Source of the DNA: Platerodrilus igneus | Taxonomy: Eukaryota > Arthropoda > Insecta > Coleoptera > Lycidae | DNA: 64,000 nucleotides | Direction of reading: 5' to 3' | NCBI GenBank assembly: GCA_036346225.1 | Contig: JARFIW010001082.1 | Location: 3,286,001-3,350,000, forward strand | Part shown: positions 22,740-34,857 of the stretch, one piece after another | How positions within the stretch are numbered: the stretch's first letter is position 1 | Layout: each line of letters begins with the position of its first letter | Made by a program: the position numbers and the translations under genes | The notes under the pieces: generated by a model | What the model was told of the DNA's origin: nothing | Databases searched by the model: none | What the model saw: only the letters and a program-made list of their open reading frames with translations

Positions 22740-22741
<2 letters not shown>
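20969..22741 (+). repeat. Solo LTR, family 1/3, plus strand
   Basis: A 1773 bp block between TA tracts, starting TGCTCTGATAAGGGG and ending GTTATCATATCA. It contains a ~40 bp unit (AAATCAAGAAGCGTT then ATAGATACGCATGG) twice, at 21138-21180 and 21265-21302, upstream of an ACTATATAACG promoter box at about 21755. A short frame at 21919-22179 contains repeated CTAAGTTACCTCTAAGT words and is probably not a gene. The layout of repeats, TATA and leader is that of an LTR. Confidence 0.55.
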
Positions 22742-22782
<41 letters not shown>

Positions 22783-22788
22783 ATATAG
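22742..22788. repeat. (TA)n tract
   Basis: About 46 bp of TA dinucleotides directly after the LTR end CATATCA. Confidence 0.93.
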
Positions 22789-22867
22789 TGAATAAGATGA
22801 AATAATAACTTAGACTTTTATGCAAAGCCCAAATGATCATTTCAAATCGAGCTAGTAATTGAAAGAT

Positions 22868-22955
22868 GGAAAATATAGGGTTTTGGACAGGACTTGAACC
22901 TGTATCCTGGTTTTGCCGGAACCATGCGTTTACCAATTACGCCACCGAGACCGAT
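22868..22955 (-). repeat. tRNA-like sequence (SINE head or tRNA pseudogene)
   Basis: On the minus strand GTGGCGTAATTGGTAAACGC resembles a pol III A box and GGTTCAAGTCC a B box. A T-arm (ACAGG/CCTGT) and an anticodon-like arm (TGGTT/AACCA) can be folded. The acceptor stem does not pair and position 33 is not T. A functional tRNA is therefore unlikely; a tRNA-derived SINE fragment fits better. Confidence 0.55.
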
Positions 22956-23017
22956 GACACAATTGAGAAATTTACAAATTTAAATCGTGTAATTACCTTG
23001 TGTAATTAACTATCTAA

Positions 23018-23044
23018 AAAATATATATGTATATATATATATAA

Positions 23045-23082
<38 letters not shown>
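23018..23082. repeat. (TA)n tract
   Basis: TA-rich run split by TTTAAT, ending at the TG start of the LTR at 23083. Confidence 0.9.
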
Positions 23083-23084
<2 letters not shown>

Positions 23085-26048
23085 ACGTCATAAGGAGGTC
23101 ACGAGAGGTTATTGAAACCCAAATACTACAAATAAATTCCACCAAGATATAAAAGAATCCGGAAAAATTAGACATTTCCTAATATTCATTATTACACCCT
23201 GTATAATACAAGCGTACCTTTTTAGCCATTTAAGTGCCAAGCGCAAATGCAATTCTGTGCATGTAAATAATCACCCAGTATAACAAAGGCGTATTTTAAA
23301 GACATAACCATTATGAGGAAAGAAAACCCCACTTTTTGTGTATTTAAAAGCCCCAAATTTTAAATGAATAATCACGCCGTGTATACAAATTTATGCCGTG
23401 CTTGTAAATAATCTGTCTAAAATAAATATAAAGCCATTCGTATGTGCATAAAAATTAATAAATGTGTATTAAACACGTTTTAGTTTATCGCGAAAACAGA
23501 TATTTTCTTTTACAAACCTTAAGAATGCAAATCGTTTGCAAATTAATTACCCAATTTGACTTTTGTATAATATAAATTCAATTTTAAATAGAACATATTC
23601 TCAAATTTTCGAAAGGAATGGATAAAAGATGTGTAATCAGTACTTAGAAATACGTAAATTTAATTAATAAATAAACATTTATTCTAAGAAGCCGCGGGAA
23701 CATTAAAAAAACTAATAAAATCGATAACAATTATTTATTATCTTTTGCATTACTACAGTATAGATGCGATGCGACCAATGACCTTAGGTGTTAAACAAGG
23801 ACGGCCAGCGCACGTCAATAAGAAATAAATCACGCTAATGAGGTAATAAAACGAGGCATTCCCAGAAAAGTGTATCAGATAGGTGTAAAGTCTTTGAAAT
23901 GGAATTTCATAAAAACCCAAAAGCTATAGAATAGATATAACAAATAGATATAATCAGAAGCAATTGATATTAGATTCATATAAATTCCCGTCAACCAAGC
24001 AATATGTAAAGAGACTCATTCGGTAATTCGATTTCATTCAGTAAATCGATTCAGGTCGATTTACGCCATCAAAAATGTAATAATTTATTCATAATTTGGC
24101 GTCAACTAAGTAGACGTAATGTTGATTATAAAGCCAAAATAACATGAGTTTACATATGAATATGGAAGTTGTTAAATGTAATTACTGTAATATACAACGA
24201 AGATGGAAAATTCTTAGATACAACGTGTTACGTTTATTTTTCAACATAAATTAAATACCCTTTTTTCCCTGGTTAAGTCATTATCCGCTCGAATAAATTC
24301 CATTTTTATTCTTAAATTCTCCAATAATACCCTTGCTTTAGGTATCTGTTAATTTGTTAAACATTCCGATAACGTATAATTGCTTTCTCTTGTGTTTCCC
24401 ATTTAAAGACTTGCGTAATAATGGATCCTACTATTATTTGATAGCGTGTTTTCCAGTTTGCTAATCGTGCTTTGATAACGCGAGGATTGCAATTCGAACT
24501 CGTGTTATTTGAACCAATTTTTAATTTGATTCTGTAGTTTGTCATTGAAATTTTCTACACTACTCCTCCCAGTACTTCAAGAGTGATGCACGCTTTGTTC
24601 GACAAGTAGGAGGTATCTTGCGTGTATCAGTAAGTTTTTCCGCGTTTACCCATCCTAATCAGATTCTCTTTTTAGCTCCTAGCTGAAGGCCAAATTTGTT
24701 CTTATGTTATGTACGCCCAACTGTTCTTTGCCACAGATCAACCGCCGTTGCCTGTAGATCACTAGTGCCGTTATGGTAACAGGGTAAATAGATCCCGACG
24801 ACCGTGGCGATGCGGTGCTGATTCACTCCCGATGGCGTGCAAGTTAAATATCCCGACACATACAGGTATACAACCTGTTTTCTTTTGTGTATATCAAGGG
24901 CATATTCCTTATCAGCGTTTGGTGTAGTTACGTGATAAGAAACAAAAGGTATTATGTACAAGTTAAAAGAATGTTTGACAAAAGCTTTCACATGTTAATT
25001 CTTATCTACTGATTAGCTTATTTTACAAAAGGTACTATGTGCAATTTTAAAACGCTTGACAAAAGCTCTCACATGTTTATTTTCTACTGATTAGTTTTAT
25101 TTTGTGTAAAATACGAGATGCGCACTTTGTATCTCAAGTACTAAATTGTTCGTATCACATAATTGTTTGCTTTGAAATAGTAACGCTTAATTTATTTCTT
25201 TTACTTGTTTGTACAGAATCCTTTATTATTATTATTGTTAATAGATAATAGTGGGCGACGTGCTTTTTTTGTATTTAGGTGGAACCCCCCCACTCTCTGC
25301 GTTTGGGTGTTAGCCTGGTATTTACGTTTCTTCCGGCTACGTCTAGGTAGGTAGCAAACGCTACTTTAAATTAATTAATTGGAAGGAAGATTTAAACGAA
25401 TATACATGATTTTGTAAAGTGGGATTTGAAAGTCAATTTAAGAATAGAAGCAGAAGATATTAAATACTGTTAATTACGAATTGGATAGGCGCTTTTTGGA
25501 CTTTTGCAAGTATTGCTTTTAGATTATTTTGTTAGTAACTGATATTTGAGTATTTATCATTTAATTTAAGTCTTAATCATATAATATTTTTTTTGTACGG
25601 TATTTACCAGGAAAGTTTATGAACATAGTTCAACACACTTTGACTTTTTAAATAGACTATCTGTCAAGGATTTTTTGACCAAAAGAAACCTTACAAGCGT
25701 GGGAATCAAAGCCAGATAAACTATCTACAAGAAAAGAAATTTGAGTTTTGTAAATTGTAAGCAACATTAGGTGAGGAACATTTTGATAATTAAGTGAATA
25801 GGTACTTGTTAAGAATAAGTTTATGTTTGAAAAAAACTTTGCTGTAAATGTTCTATATACTTTTGTGTGAGAAAAAATATTTTTGACTGTATAAATGCTT
25901 TATGATATTGCCGTGTTTGATTTCATTTTGTAAACTCCATTATTTCCGTTAAGCTAGCTAGGCAACAGAAATTTCAAATTTTACAATTTGCTGTACTTGT
26001 ATCAAAGCACACTTTTAGCGGCGCTCCAACACGACATTTATCACATCA
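23083..26048 (+). repeat. Solo LTR, family 2, with nested copia LTR piece
   Basis: A 2966 bp block starting TGACGTCATAAGGAGG and ending CATTTATCACATCA, with (TA)n on both sides. Its ends match the truncated inverted copy at 20232-20958. A fragment similar to the copia LTR at 1-264 lies at about 24605-24905, which partly explains its length. CATATAAATTCCC near 23975 is a candidate TATA region. Confidence 0.6.
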
Positions 26049-26057
26049 GTATATATC

Positions 26058-26115
<58 letters not shown>
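26049..26115. repeat. (TA)n tract
   Basis: About 65 bp of TA dinucleotides between two LTR blocks (26048 end and 26116 start). Confidence 0.95.
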
Positions 26116-26118
<3 letters not shown>

Positions 26119-27808
26119 TTATGCTGCACCCCGCTCTTTTTCGCGCCTTATTTTTATTAATTTAATGATTTATATATTATGTGCAAATATTTATTTTACG
26201 ATACGTACTTTAGCAACGTTTGGTTGGTTAATAAATCAAGATGTTTTAAATATGCCTCGACTATATGAACTCTTTTTTCCCAGGGTATCCACCTACTTAC
26301 CGTGGGTTCAGTGGTAAGTAGATGTGCAATGCCCAACCAAACTGCACTATCTTTTGTTTTAGTACCTTTTTATAATTTACTTTTGTATATGCCAAATTTT
26401 ATATGATCCACGTAGCCTTGTGCCAAATTAATTACTACCACAAAATTTCTAACTTTGACGTTATATCACACAGTACTCACCTGTTCTATACGTCGTTAAC
26501 GGCCTCTCTGAATGCTGGCTCAAAATCCTTCTCGCCGTATGCGCCTTCACAAGGTTTCACTATCACTTTGAAAACTGCCGTCTAGCCTCCAGGTATCTTT
26601 TCCTTAATTTTGCTGCGCCCAAATCTAAAATAAATATGACCCGAATTTAGAATTTAGAATCCCCCTTTTTATTTACTTCCCCTGCACTAATTCTTCCGGT
26701 GTTTTTTTCTTCTTTGTCTCGTACGATTCCACTTGTTACTCTTACGCTGTCTTCTAATTTTGCTTCTCTCGTTCTAATTCAATACTTCCGCCTTTAACCC
26801 GCTCGTTCCAAATCAATCCTTGTTCCTATTTAAAACCACTCGTTCCAAATCTATCCTCGTTCCTATTTTCCACTCAATGCCCCGCTACACATAAAACCAT
26901 ATCCAATTCAATCCTAATATTCTTCACTCTTATAATTCCTATTCGATGCCTTCTGCCTATATAAATCTCGTTCCAATTCAATCTTATTTTCCGCCGGTTC
27001 GCTGTCGCACTAATTCCAATCTTAACTTTTACTCGTTGCCGCTATTAATTATTTATTCACTGTTACTTGTCTTTACTCTTCCTTTATAAATTAAACTCGT
27101 ACAATTCAAACTCATTTATTTAATCTTCAAAAAAAATATTTAAACAATTTAGCGCAGTTTTATAAACACGTCTTAATACAAAAATATTTAGAAATCGACT
27201 CCCTTGTTTACTTATCCTAGGTGATAATTACAATATTAATCTGCCTACTCTTTATTACATAGTATATAAAAAACCATCCAATAACGTCGTATCACCAAGT
27301 TCGTGTCACTAATACCTAAAACTTTGTCTTTTGCACTTTCCTATTTTTATACATAATGTTCAATCATTGGTCCTAAATATCGCACAACCCTTCAATCATA
27401 TTTGACACTGCTATTACTTGTAATTTTGATGTTACATGTTTGTCCAAAGGTTGATTCTAGTGAAAATAAATGCCGAAATGATACACATATGAACCTGGAT
27501 CTGCGTGGTTAATAGTGGACATCCATAGACGCATCCGGTTTTCGGTTGGCAAATGTACGTTCAATGGCCTATTAAACTACAACTTAGTATAAAACCTTGA
27601 ATACTGTGTGTTTTATCACGTCATCAAGTCATTATAATTTACGTCTTGGCACTTACATTTCAACTAACATTTCAAATACTTTAACTTTTGTAAAGTACGG
27701 CAAACATAAATTTCTCAGTTACGGGATCTGATATTTGGTTTACTTTATTTGGCATACACTACCTTCAACAAAACAACCCTTAGAACCCTTTTAACCCCTA
27801 CTAACATT

Positions 27809-27811
<3 letters not shown>
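26116..27811 (+). repeat. Solo LTR, family 4, plus strand
   Basis: A 1696 bp block starting TTCTTATGCTGCACC and ending CCCCTACTAACATTACA, flanked by (TA)n. From CTTTAGCAACGTTTGGTTGG onward it matches the minus strand of 34858-37813 over most of its length, including ATGCCTCGACTATATGAA and CCAACCAAACTGCAC. The shared ends (TTTGGCATACAC, then CCCTTAGAA) show that both boundaries are conserved. It contains a degenerate C-rich tandem region around 26770-26960 (CTCGTTCCAAAT words). Confidence 0.72.

Positions 27812-27845
<34 letters not shown>
27812..27845. repeat. (TA)n tract
   Basis: About 34 bp of TA dinucleotides separating oppositely oriented LTR ends (ACATTACA and TGCTATGA). Confidence 0.95.
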
Positions 27846-27847
<2 letters not shown>

Positions 27848-30790
27848 CTATGATAGGCCCGACGTTGGGCGCAAAATTTTATCACTGTGATACTGATGAT
27901 AATCGAATCGAGTTACAGGTTAGGTGTGGAATTCTATTGCTGTTAAAGGACAAATTACTCGCACTGCCCGCTAGCACTCTTAATTAACTATTGTAATGAT
28001 ACATAAGATTTACAATAAGACAAAATAATCCTCTTACAAACAATCTTTCAAATACAAAAGAATACATCCATAACAATGCTCTCTTAGAAACAATATTTAA
28101 CTACAAAGTTGAAGAAAAACTTCTTCGCAACACATGTCTTATGTACTGAATATAAAGTCCAAATATCTCTTTCACTCTTAAACACATGATTATCATTCAA
28201 TAACAACTCCATAGTTAAATTTTCCTTAATATGCTTTTTGTAATGAACTAGAAAATTACATGACTTCCAACACTAATGCAGTGTTGAGTTTAATTTAGTA
28301 AAAACAAACAAGTCATTCTTATTAATAATTTTCCTTGATATACATGAAAGATATATGAAGTATGCTCATATATCGAGCGTTTTTTATAAAAGTTTACTCT
28401 TTTATAATCTATTTCGGCAAATTTGGATTGTGCTTTTATTGACCATAGTGGCTTCTTTTTCTTGGCATCCCTCTACACTTATTTTAAAATATGAAATTTT
28501 GAAAATAAAAAAAATGTATCATTTTAAGTTTCACCCTCTTCATCCCGTACTTCCTGCTTATAAGGATAAATAACTTTAATGTGGGACTTCCCTTGTATAC
28601 TTTCTGTTACCTTGATTTGATCACGTATGATGTATCTCCGAAAATTTTGTCAATTGCATAAAGACCAACATAGGGTAGATGTAATTTGGCACAAGTGTGC
28701 AATCTCCGATCTTCCACTCTTACGGTCTTAATTATCATCTTATTTCAAACTTGAAATACAGTTCTTGTTTTGACTTTTTCATTGATCGTCTCCACATATT
28801 TCTGGGACCTTACAGCTAACTTACGTTTAACTCCCTTTAATAATTTTTGAGATTCTTCCTGTTTTGGCACAACCTGTCAGGTTCTGTTGGAGTAAGTTAA
28901 TAAAATAATTGAAGCGATTTTATTCACGGTGTGAGGAGTGTGATTAATTTAACTCTTCACCTTGACTAAGTTATCCTTGCAGGTTCTATGATCCCTACTC
29001 TATCATATCTTCTATTTCAAGATTAACCTGCTTTCTATACACCGCTGGTATCGGTTACATTTTCAACCGAAAAAGTTCCTGATAAGGTTCAGGATACTTT
29101 TGTAGAATTGTGACAACTTGCTCATTATCCTTGCTAAGACAGTTAATGGAATCAACTTTATTTAAATCCATTCATTTTCAATATAATTAACATAAACACA
29201 ATCAATGTCTTCATTGGTGCTTAAATCATCATCCTGCGCCATACAATTATCCTAAATTATAATACTTTTGCTCCTGGCATTAAACTTTATTTTTAATTTA
29301 TTTATTAGATTCGTCCCCATTATACATTCTAACTTGAACCCCGGTACTATCAAAATTCATGTTACTTTACAACACTCCCTATTTTCAAGTTTAATATTAT
29401 CATACTGTTAATTGTTGCAAAGCTTTTATTGTTCGACGCGATTAAACTGTTTCTCTTCAAAAGTATAATACTCTCCATTAATAAATTTTTATGTTGCATC
29501 ATAAAATTCTCAGAAATCAAATTGGCTTCTGTCCCAGTGTCAACTTACATTTTAACCATCTTATTTTCAATAACTATGCGTATAATCGGCAATACATTTT
29601 CGTGGCTAGTTTCTTTTTCATCTTCTATATCAAAAATAAAGAGTTCTTGCTGATGTCCATACTTATTTATGTTGAAGATGTTGCATGGTTCGTCTCTTAC
29701 TGAAAATCCGATCTCGTCAAAGGTCCTGGCCGGTTAGCTATGTCCGCGTAAATAGGCTGGTTCGTACCCCTTCTTATGTCTTTCGTTGTGCGTTAGTCTA
29801 GTGTTATCCATTGTACATTCCTGTCTCAAGCGTTGCCCTTGTGTCGTATTCCTGTCATGATCATGGTTATTCTTTTACCTATCTCTCAGTGTACGACTTC
29901 TAGAGTTAGTCCATTTGTTGCAGCGTTCTGTGTGCATATTTAGTCAAACATTATTTATGTGGTTGCCTCTGTTCTTATTCTCTATTCGTCGTACTTGTCC
30001 CAAATTGTTGTTTCCTGAGGTATTCCATAAAATTTTCTCAAACTGTAATGATTTGCTAAGTATCTTACTATGTGTTTGTCATCGATCGCGGGATCTAATT
30101 GTCTTGCTATACTAAATTGTTTTGTGGTATACTGTTTCCTCATGTAATCATAGTCACTATTAAATCTTCCTTTTAATAAGTTATCCCTGACCTTGTAATG
30201 TTATCGTTCCCCCAGTAATAATTCCAAAATTACCGCTAAAATTTTTCTATCGCCTCTATCTTCGTGCGTACTGAACTAAACCAAATTTCCACGTTGTCTT
30301 TTAGCATTGATCGTACGACATTTAATTTCTGTTGCATATCCCTAATAGTTGTTAGTAAAACCTTTAAGTTTTTTAACAATGTTTTGTGATATATTTTCCT
30401 ATAAAATTAAAAAAATTCCATAGAAATGACTTTATTACTATTCTTAGCATTGTTCCTGTAAATTTGTGCAGCCCCTTTTCTCAAATTGTCTACTTCTATC
30501 TTCAGTTTATTAAGATTTTTACTAACTTCACTAAATATCACTCTCGTATTCTGTCCATTTCCCTCTACTGTTTCTTGTTGATTACCCATGGTACGACTAA
30601 TATTATCCAACCTAGATTTATTTCTGTTCTTGTCTTTGACATAACACGAGTTGGCCACTTCTTAAATACTCCTTGTATGTTTGTTGTGGTTTGTTCTGTA
30701 TTTTTCTTAATCTTCTTGGGGAATTAAACCACTCATAGTTGTTAAAATCGTCTTTATTTACGTTTCGATCCATGATCTAGGATCGTTGTC
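27846..30790 (-). mobile_element. Degenerate gypsy-type element lacking RT
   Basis: Minus-strand remnant. From high to low coordinate: a possible Gag start near 30773 and a coiled-coil-like frame at 30658-30407; a retropepsin region at about 29610-29460 (LPIIRIVIENK, then VDTGTEANLISENF); an integrase C-terminal piece at about 28690-28610 (PYVGLYAIDKIFGD then SYVIKSR, the GPY/F-type module); and an LTR end at 27846 (TTTTGCGCCCAACGTCGGGC then TATCATAGCA). RT, RNase H and the integrase core are absent. Stops and frameshifts are frequent. Confidence 0.7.
29460..29610 (-). pseudogene. Retropepsin fragment of the gypsy remnant
   Basis: In minus sense, PIIRIVIENKMVKM, a stop, then VDTGTEANLISENF. 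VDTG is the aspartic-protease catalytic triplet. The layout is the same as at 10.4 kb (LPIVNIEIF...LLDTG), indicating related elements. Confidence 0.78.
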
Positions 30791-31499
30791 AAAATAATAA
30801 AAATTTCAAATTTGACATTTATGACATAAATTGAAACTGACATTGATTTATTAATGTTTGATATATTTGGTTTGAATACATTAGGTGAACATTTTAAAGT
30901 TTAGAAGAATAAGTGCCTTCAATTTGTGTTGCGCCCTGGAAGCGACTTTGAGGTAGCCAATACGCTTAACTTGAACCTTTTGTCTCATGACAAATGTTAA
31001 GTCATCGGATCTATCATTTATAGAATTTTTATTGATTTTTTTCTAATTTCTGATTCAATTTTTGACCTGACCCTTCCGGATCCCGACTGGATTTTTGACT
31101 TAACGCTTCCAAATTCCGAAAACATTTTTTCCTGATTTTGTTAAAATTTCTGATAAGATTCTTTTAGGAAGTTCATCATGTCTATCATTCTGAGTTCTGT
31201 TTTGCTTGGGTTTCACTTTTTGTTTGACTATTTAGATCTGCACTCATTTTCCTTTAGCATCATCGATCAGAAGACTATCATCCGATCATTAGCACCCCTT
31301 CTGACCTAAGCAATTCCTTTGTACTACATCTAGCGTACAACCGACTTCGAATGAAAGAGCAACCCTATTTACTTAAAAAATGTATTCGTGTCTCTCTTTT
31401 ATATTCCAATCTGTTTTCAAGAAAAAACCGTTTGATTCAAATTATGCTTTAATCCTTATTAGTGGGAGGTCACGCCGAAAATAATATTTCAGTAGGTTT

Positions 31500-32950
31500 A
31501 TTTTACTATTTGACAGTCGTCATTATGATCTGCCATAGTTTTTATTCAATGAGTCAATAAAGGTCTTTACAGTATCAACTCAGCAGGTGCTTCTTTTAAC
31601 CATCTGCTCGAACTTTCTACCACTAAAATATTTAAAAAATGCTGCTTCATAGTGACTTTACCAATAGTGAGATGAGAGATATAACGTGTGTTATTGCGCA
31701 AACAAATTGCAATGGCCGCGTTGCCACCCGAAAGTATAGCCTGTTATATCCCTAATGAAGGCAACCGAATCAAAAACTGAAAGTATTTTAAAATAAATTT
31801 TCGAAATGTGTACCATTTACTTGGATACATTTTGTAATACGTTTTCTAAGAGACTGACTAGTTCTAAACAATGCTGCTCGATTGCGTATTCTCGCCTACA
31901 ACTCTCGGGAGAATCAACAATTTCTTTCTACACCATGTCTTTTATTCGAAACCAAATCGAAAAGTCAAGAGGGTTAAGTCGGGGCTACTAGATGACCAAG
32001 AAAATTCTATGCCATGACCAATACACGATGTGCGTACCAGCCGAGAGAAATGTACAGGGGCTCTGTCTCGCTTAAACCACATATGTGACCTCAAATTAAA
32101 CGGTACTTCTTCAAGCAAATCGTTTAAATTTTCTCGAAGAGTGCCATTTAGAGAGGGCGGGAGTTGAAAAGGCTCAATAAAAATTTTTAAATAATACCAC
32201 AGCAAACACTGATCTTAAATTCGTGTTGAAAATGTCTTTCTTGTATGGCAGAGGGTTTTCTAAATCCCACAAATGATTGTTTCGCCAGTTGAAAATTCCA
32301 CGGCGAGTAAACGTTGCCTCATCAGTAAAGAGAATCTTATTTAAAAATATTAAGATTCACGTTTTGCTACTGTAAAAACTGAGTATGACGGAGGCGAGAT
32401 AAAGGATCCTGCAGTAACAAATTCTGACCTGAAGTAAAATGATATGGAAGAAGCTTCTCTTTGTTTAAAATTCTTCAAATCAATGAGTAACTTATGTCCA
32501 TTGCTGCACTTAGAGGAAGGGTGCTTATATGTGTATTTTCGTACACTCGAACCAAAACCTTCTTTTCTTGCTTAACCGAGATAGTTTTTGTAACGTTATT
32601 TTCACTTTTGATACGAAATGTATCATTCTCACCTAAACGATTGTATAGGTTCGAAACAGTTTATGAATCGGTTGTCTTCCTTGGGGGGTATAACTGGGTA
32701 TACCTCCGGGTTGCAGTGCGGACATTGACATTTGTTTGCGCAAAAGCACACATCATACCTTTCGTCTTACTTTTGGTAAAGTCACCATGACGCGGTATTT
32801 TTAAAATATTTTAGTGAAAGAAATTTCAAGCAGAAGGTTAAAGGAAACACTGAGTCATAAAAGATCATTGAGCATCATATTGTGTGAGAAAAAACCGACT
32901 CAAAGCTGAGAAAAGTAAAATTTTATAATATTTAATTTTTACCCTGTATA
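31500..32950 (-). mobile_element. DDE transposon remnant with ~200 bp inverted repeats
   Basis: The ends 31570-31770 and 32680-32885 are inverted copies: both contain GTGACTTTACCAA, TTGCGCAAACAAAT and AACCCGGAGG/CACCCGAAAG in mirrored order. Between them the minus strand has a broken transposase: LFTDEATFTRRGIFN with NHLWDLENP, then SLNGTLRENLNDLLEEVP with MWFKRDRAPVHFS, then SSPDL. These match the DDE transposase family common in insects with the MWFxHDGAPxHF core. The right end abuts an ACCCTGTATA motif. Stops and frameshifts make it inactive. Confidence 0.8.
31942..32205 (-). pseudogene. DDE transposase C-terminal fragment
   Basis: An 87-residue open segment with LPPSLNGTLRENLNDLLEEV, MWFKRDRAPVHFSRLVR and SWSSSSPDLT. 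Family members read MWFQHDGAPPHF and SPDLTPLDF; here the D..AP..H core is altered to RDRAPVHF. Confidence 0.82.
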
Positions 32951-33049
32951 AATGCTCGCAAGATTCCTTTAGCACATATGTGAAATCCCATGGAAAATAA
33001 CGCGCTCTTAGTGTTGTGACATACCATTTACAAACGAAGCTCAACCTTA

Positions 33050-34844
33050 AAACAAGTCTAATTTGTGAAAATATAAAACATTTATTGATTTAAAAATCCG
33101 TGTGTAAATGTTAATTCTCTTAAAAAATATCTAAAAAACAAGCTTTATTGCATTTATGCAGACTGAAAAGACCATAAAATGAGTCTAAGGTGTAAAGATT
33201 TATCCACTTTAAGAATGCTAAATAATTTCAATGTCAAGTTATATCCTTTAAAATATATCATATGAAACAAGTTTTAGCCGGCGAAAATATAAAAATTCGC
33301 ACTTTTCTAAAAATGTAAATTCAGTAATGCAGTCATCCTCTTTAGAAATATTAGTCAATAAACGTTATTTAATTCAAAACGTTATAACACAATTGGGAGC
33401 TTTTAATGCGAAGTAGTGTACTTTCAAAGAAACCATTTTCGAAATGCTTGTAGAATCCACCATATTTACGTTAATAAGCAATGCGAATGGATATACGTCA
33501 ATTCGAGAAACGCGATAACACCGGGAAAGTCTATAAAACCAGATAAAATAACAAGTCATAATGGCTACACAGAAGTTCGTAAAATTACAATAGGAGAGAG
33601 ATAATCAACCATTAGTTTCGTTCAATAATAAAAGGTAATAAGCTTATTATCTTGCTTCAATGAATACCCGTTAATTCGTGGAACGCGATAACCCCGCAAA
33701 GGAATATAAACTAGATAAAATAACAAGTTTTATTGGCTATAAATTATTATAAAAGCTCATTAAATAGAGCAATAATCAACTATTAGTTCCAGGCATTAGA
33801 AAGAGATAGTGAAATCTTTATGATCGCAATAAATTTTAAACTGGCGGATCATTAAAGATAAGAACATGTAAAATTGCGGTTAATTGTTACATCATGAGGA
33901 TGATCCACCTTTAGAATGTGATCGTAATTTGAGAAAAGATGAAGACGCATTAAGATTGTATTATATAAAAGCCGGAATTTAAATGAGTGGGCATTCAACA
34001 TTCAAAGTTTGAACATAAGTACTTCAACATTCGGTCATTGATAGATACTGAAAACCTTTTTTGGAGTGCAACGACGATTAATTTATTGATCTAATATACA
34101 TAATAAGTTATCTTGGTGCAAGGTTACCGGCTACTATAATCTATTAAAAATAAAAGTACTTTCGTAAACTGATATACTTCCACGTATGAAGATTGATTAA
34201 AATTTGGAACCAGGAATTTTTCGATGCATTTAATTCCAATGGAAAATATCTTTTAAATAACAATTATAAGCACAGACAGATGGTCATAGAGACATGAATA
34301 CCAGCAGGAATTTGACGATCCAAAGCGCAAGTATAACTTTGTTTCAAATCCAGAAGAACCATTTGTGTATTATCATGTAGATTAAGCTAGTATAAGTTTT
34401 TATTTTGTGTATAGAAAATTATTTGTAAATCGATAGGTTTTTAATAATTTGAGTCCAGATCTCGAGGTGATTTGACCGCCACAAAAATTTCTGCTCAAGG
34501 TACATAGATATGAAATATTTTGAGGTTTTCTAATTTTCAACAAGGGTGGTGAAGTTTGTATTAATATGTAAGTAATGATAAAAATTGTTTATGCTGTAAA
34601 TTGCTTAAGCTTTCTTATATCTGTGTGTGAGTGTGTAAGTAGATTTCTTAGATAATATGCGTAGAAGAAAGATGTTTTTGAATGTATCGGGAATTGTTTT
34701 TAACATTATACTTGTATTGCTGAAATTTTTTTGTTTAATTTCATTTTCGTAAAGTCCACAGCATATTTATCGCTGAGCTGGCAAGAGAAAACGGGCATAT
34801 TAAGGTAAGAATTCACGTTATCTTTTAAGCTAGCATCTATAGCA
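33050..34844 (+). repeat. Probable LTR block, plus strand
   Basis: It ends AGCATCTATAGCA|ATATAT, like other LTR ends here. A ~70 bp unit (AATTCG.G.AACGCGATAAC, then GATAAAATAACAAGT) occurs twice, at about 33497-33570 and 33669-33740, upstream of a TATATAAAAGCC box at 33962. The left boundary is not clear. No coding sequence was seen. Confidence 0.45.
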
Positions 34845-34857
34845 ATATATATTATTA

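Noticed and set aside
22868..22955. Functional tRNA gene
   Set aside because: Acceptor stem does not pair and the anticodon loop lacks T33; a SINE head or pseudogene fits better.
20232..26048. A single large Polinton-like element with long TIRs
   Set aside because: No polymerase, integrase or capsid genes, and ends agree better with separate LTR blocks in opposite orientation.
30730..30790. Penelope-like element end (ACGTTTCGATC with AATAAAGACGATTTT)
   Set aside because: Only a short reminiscent stretch; no Penelope RT or GIY-YIG domain nearby.
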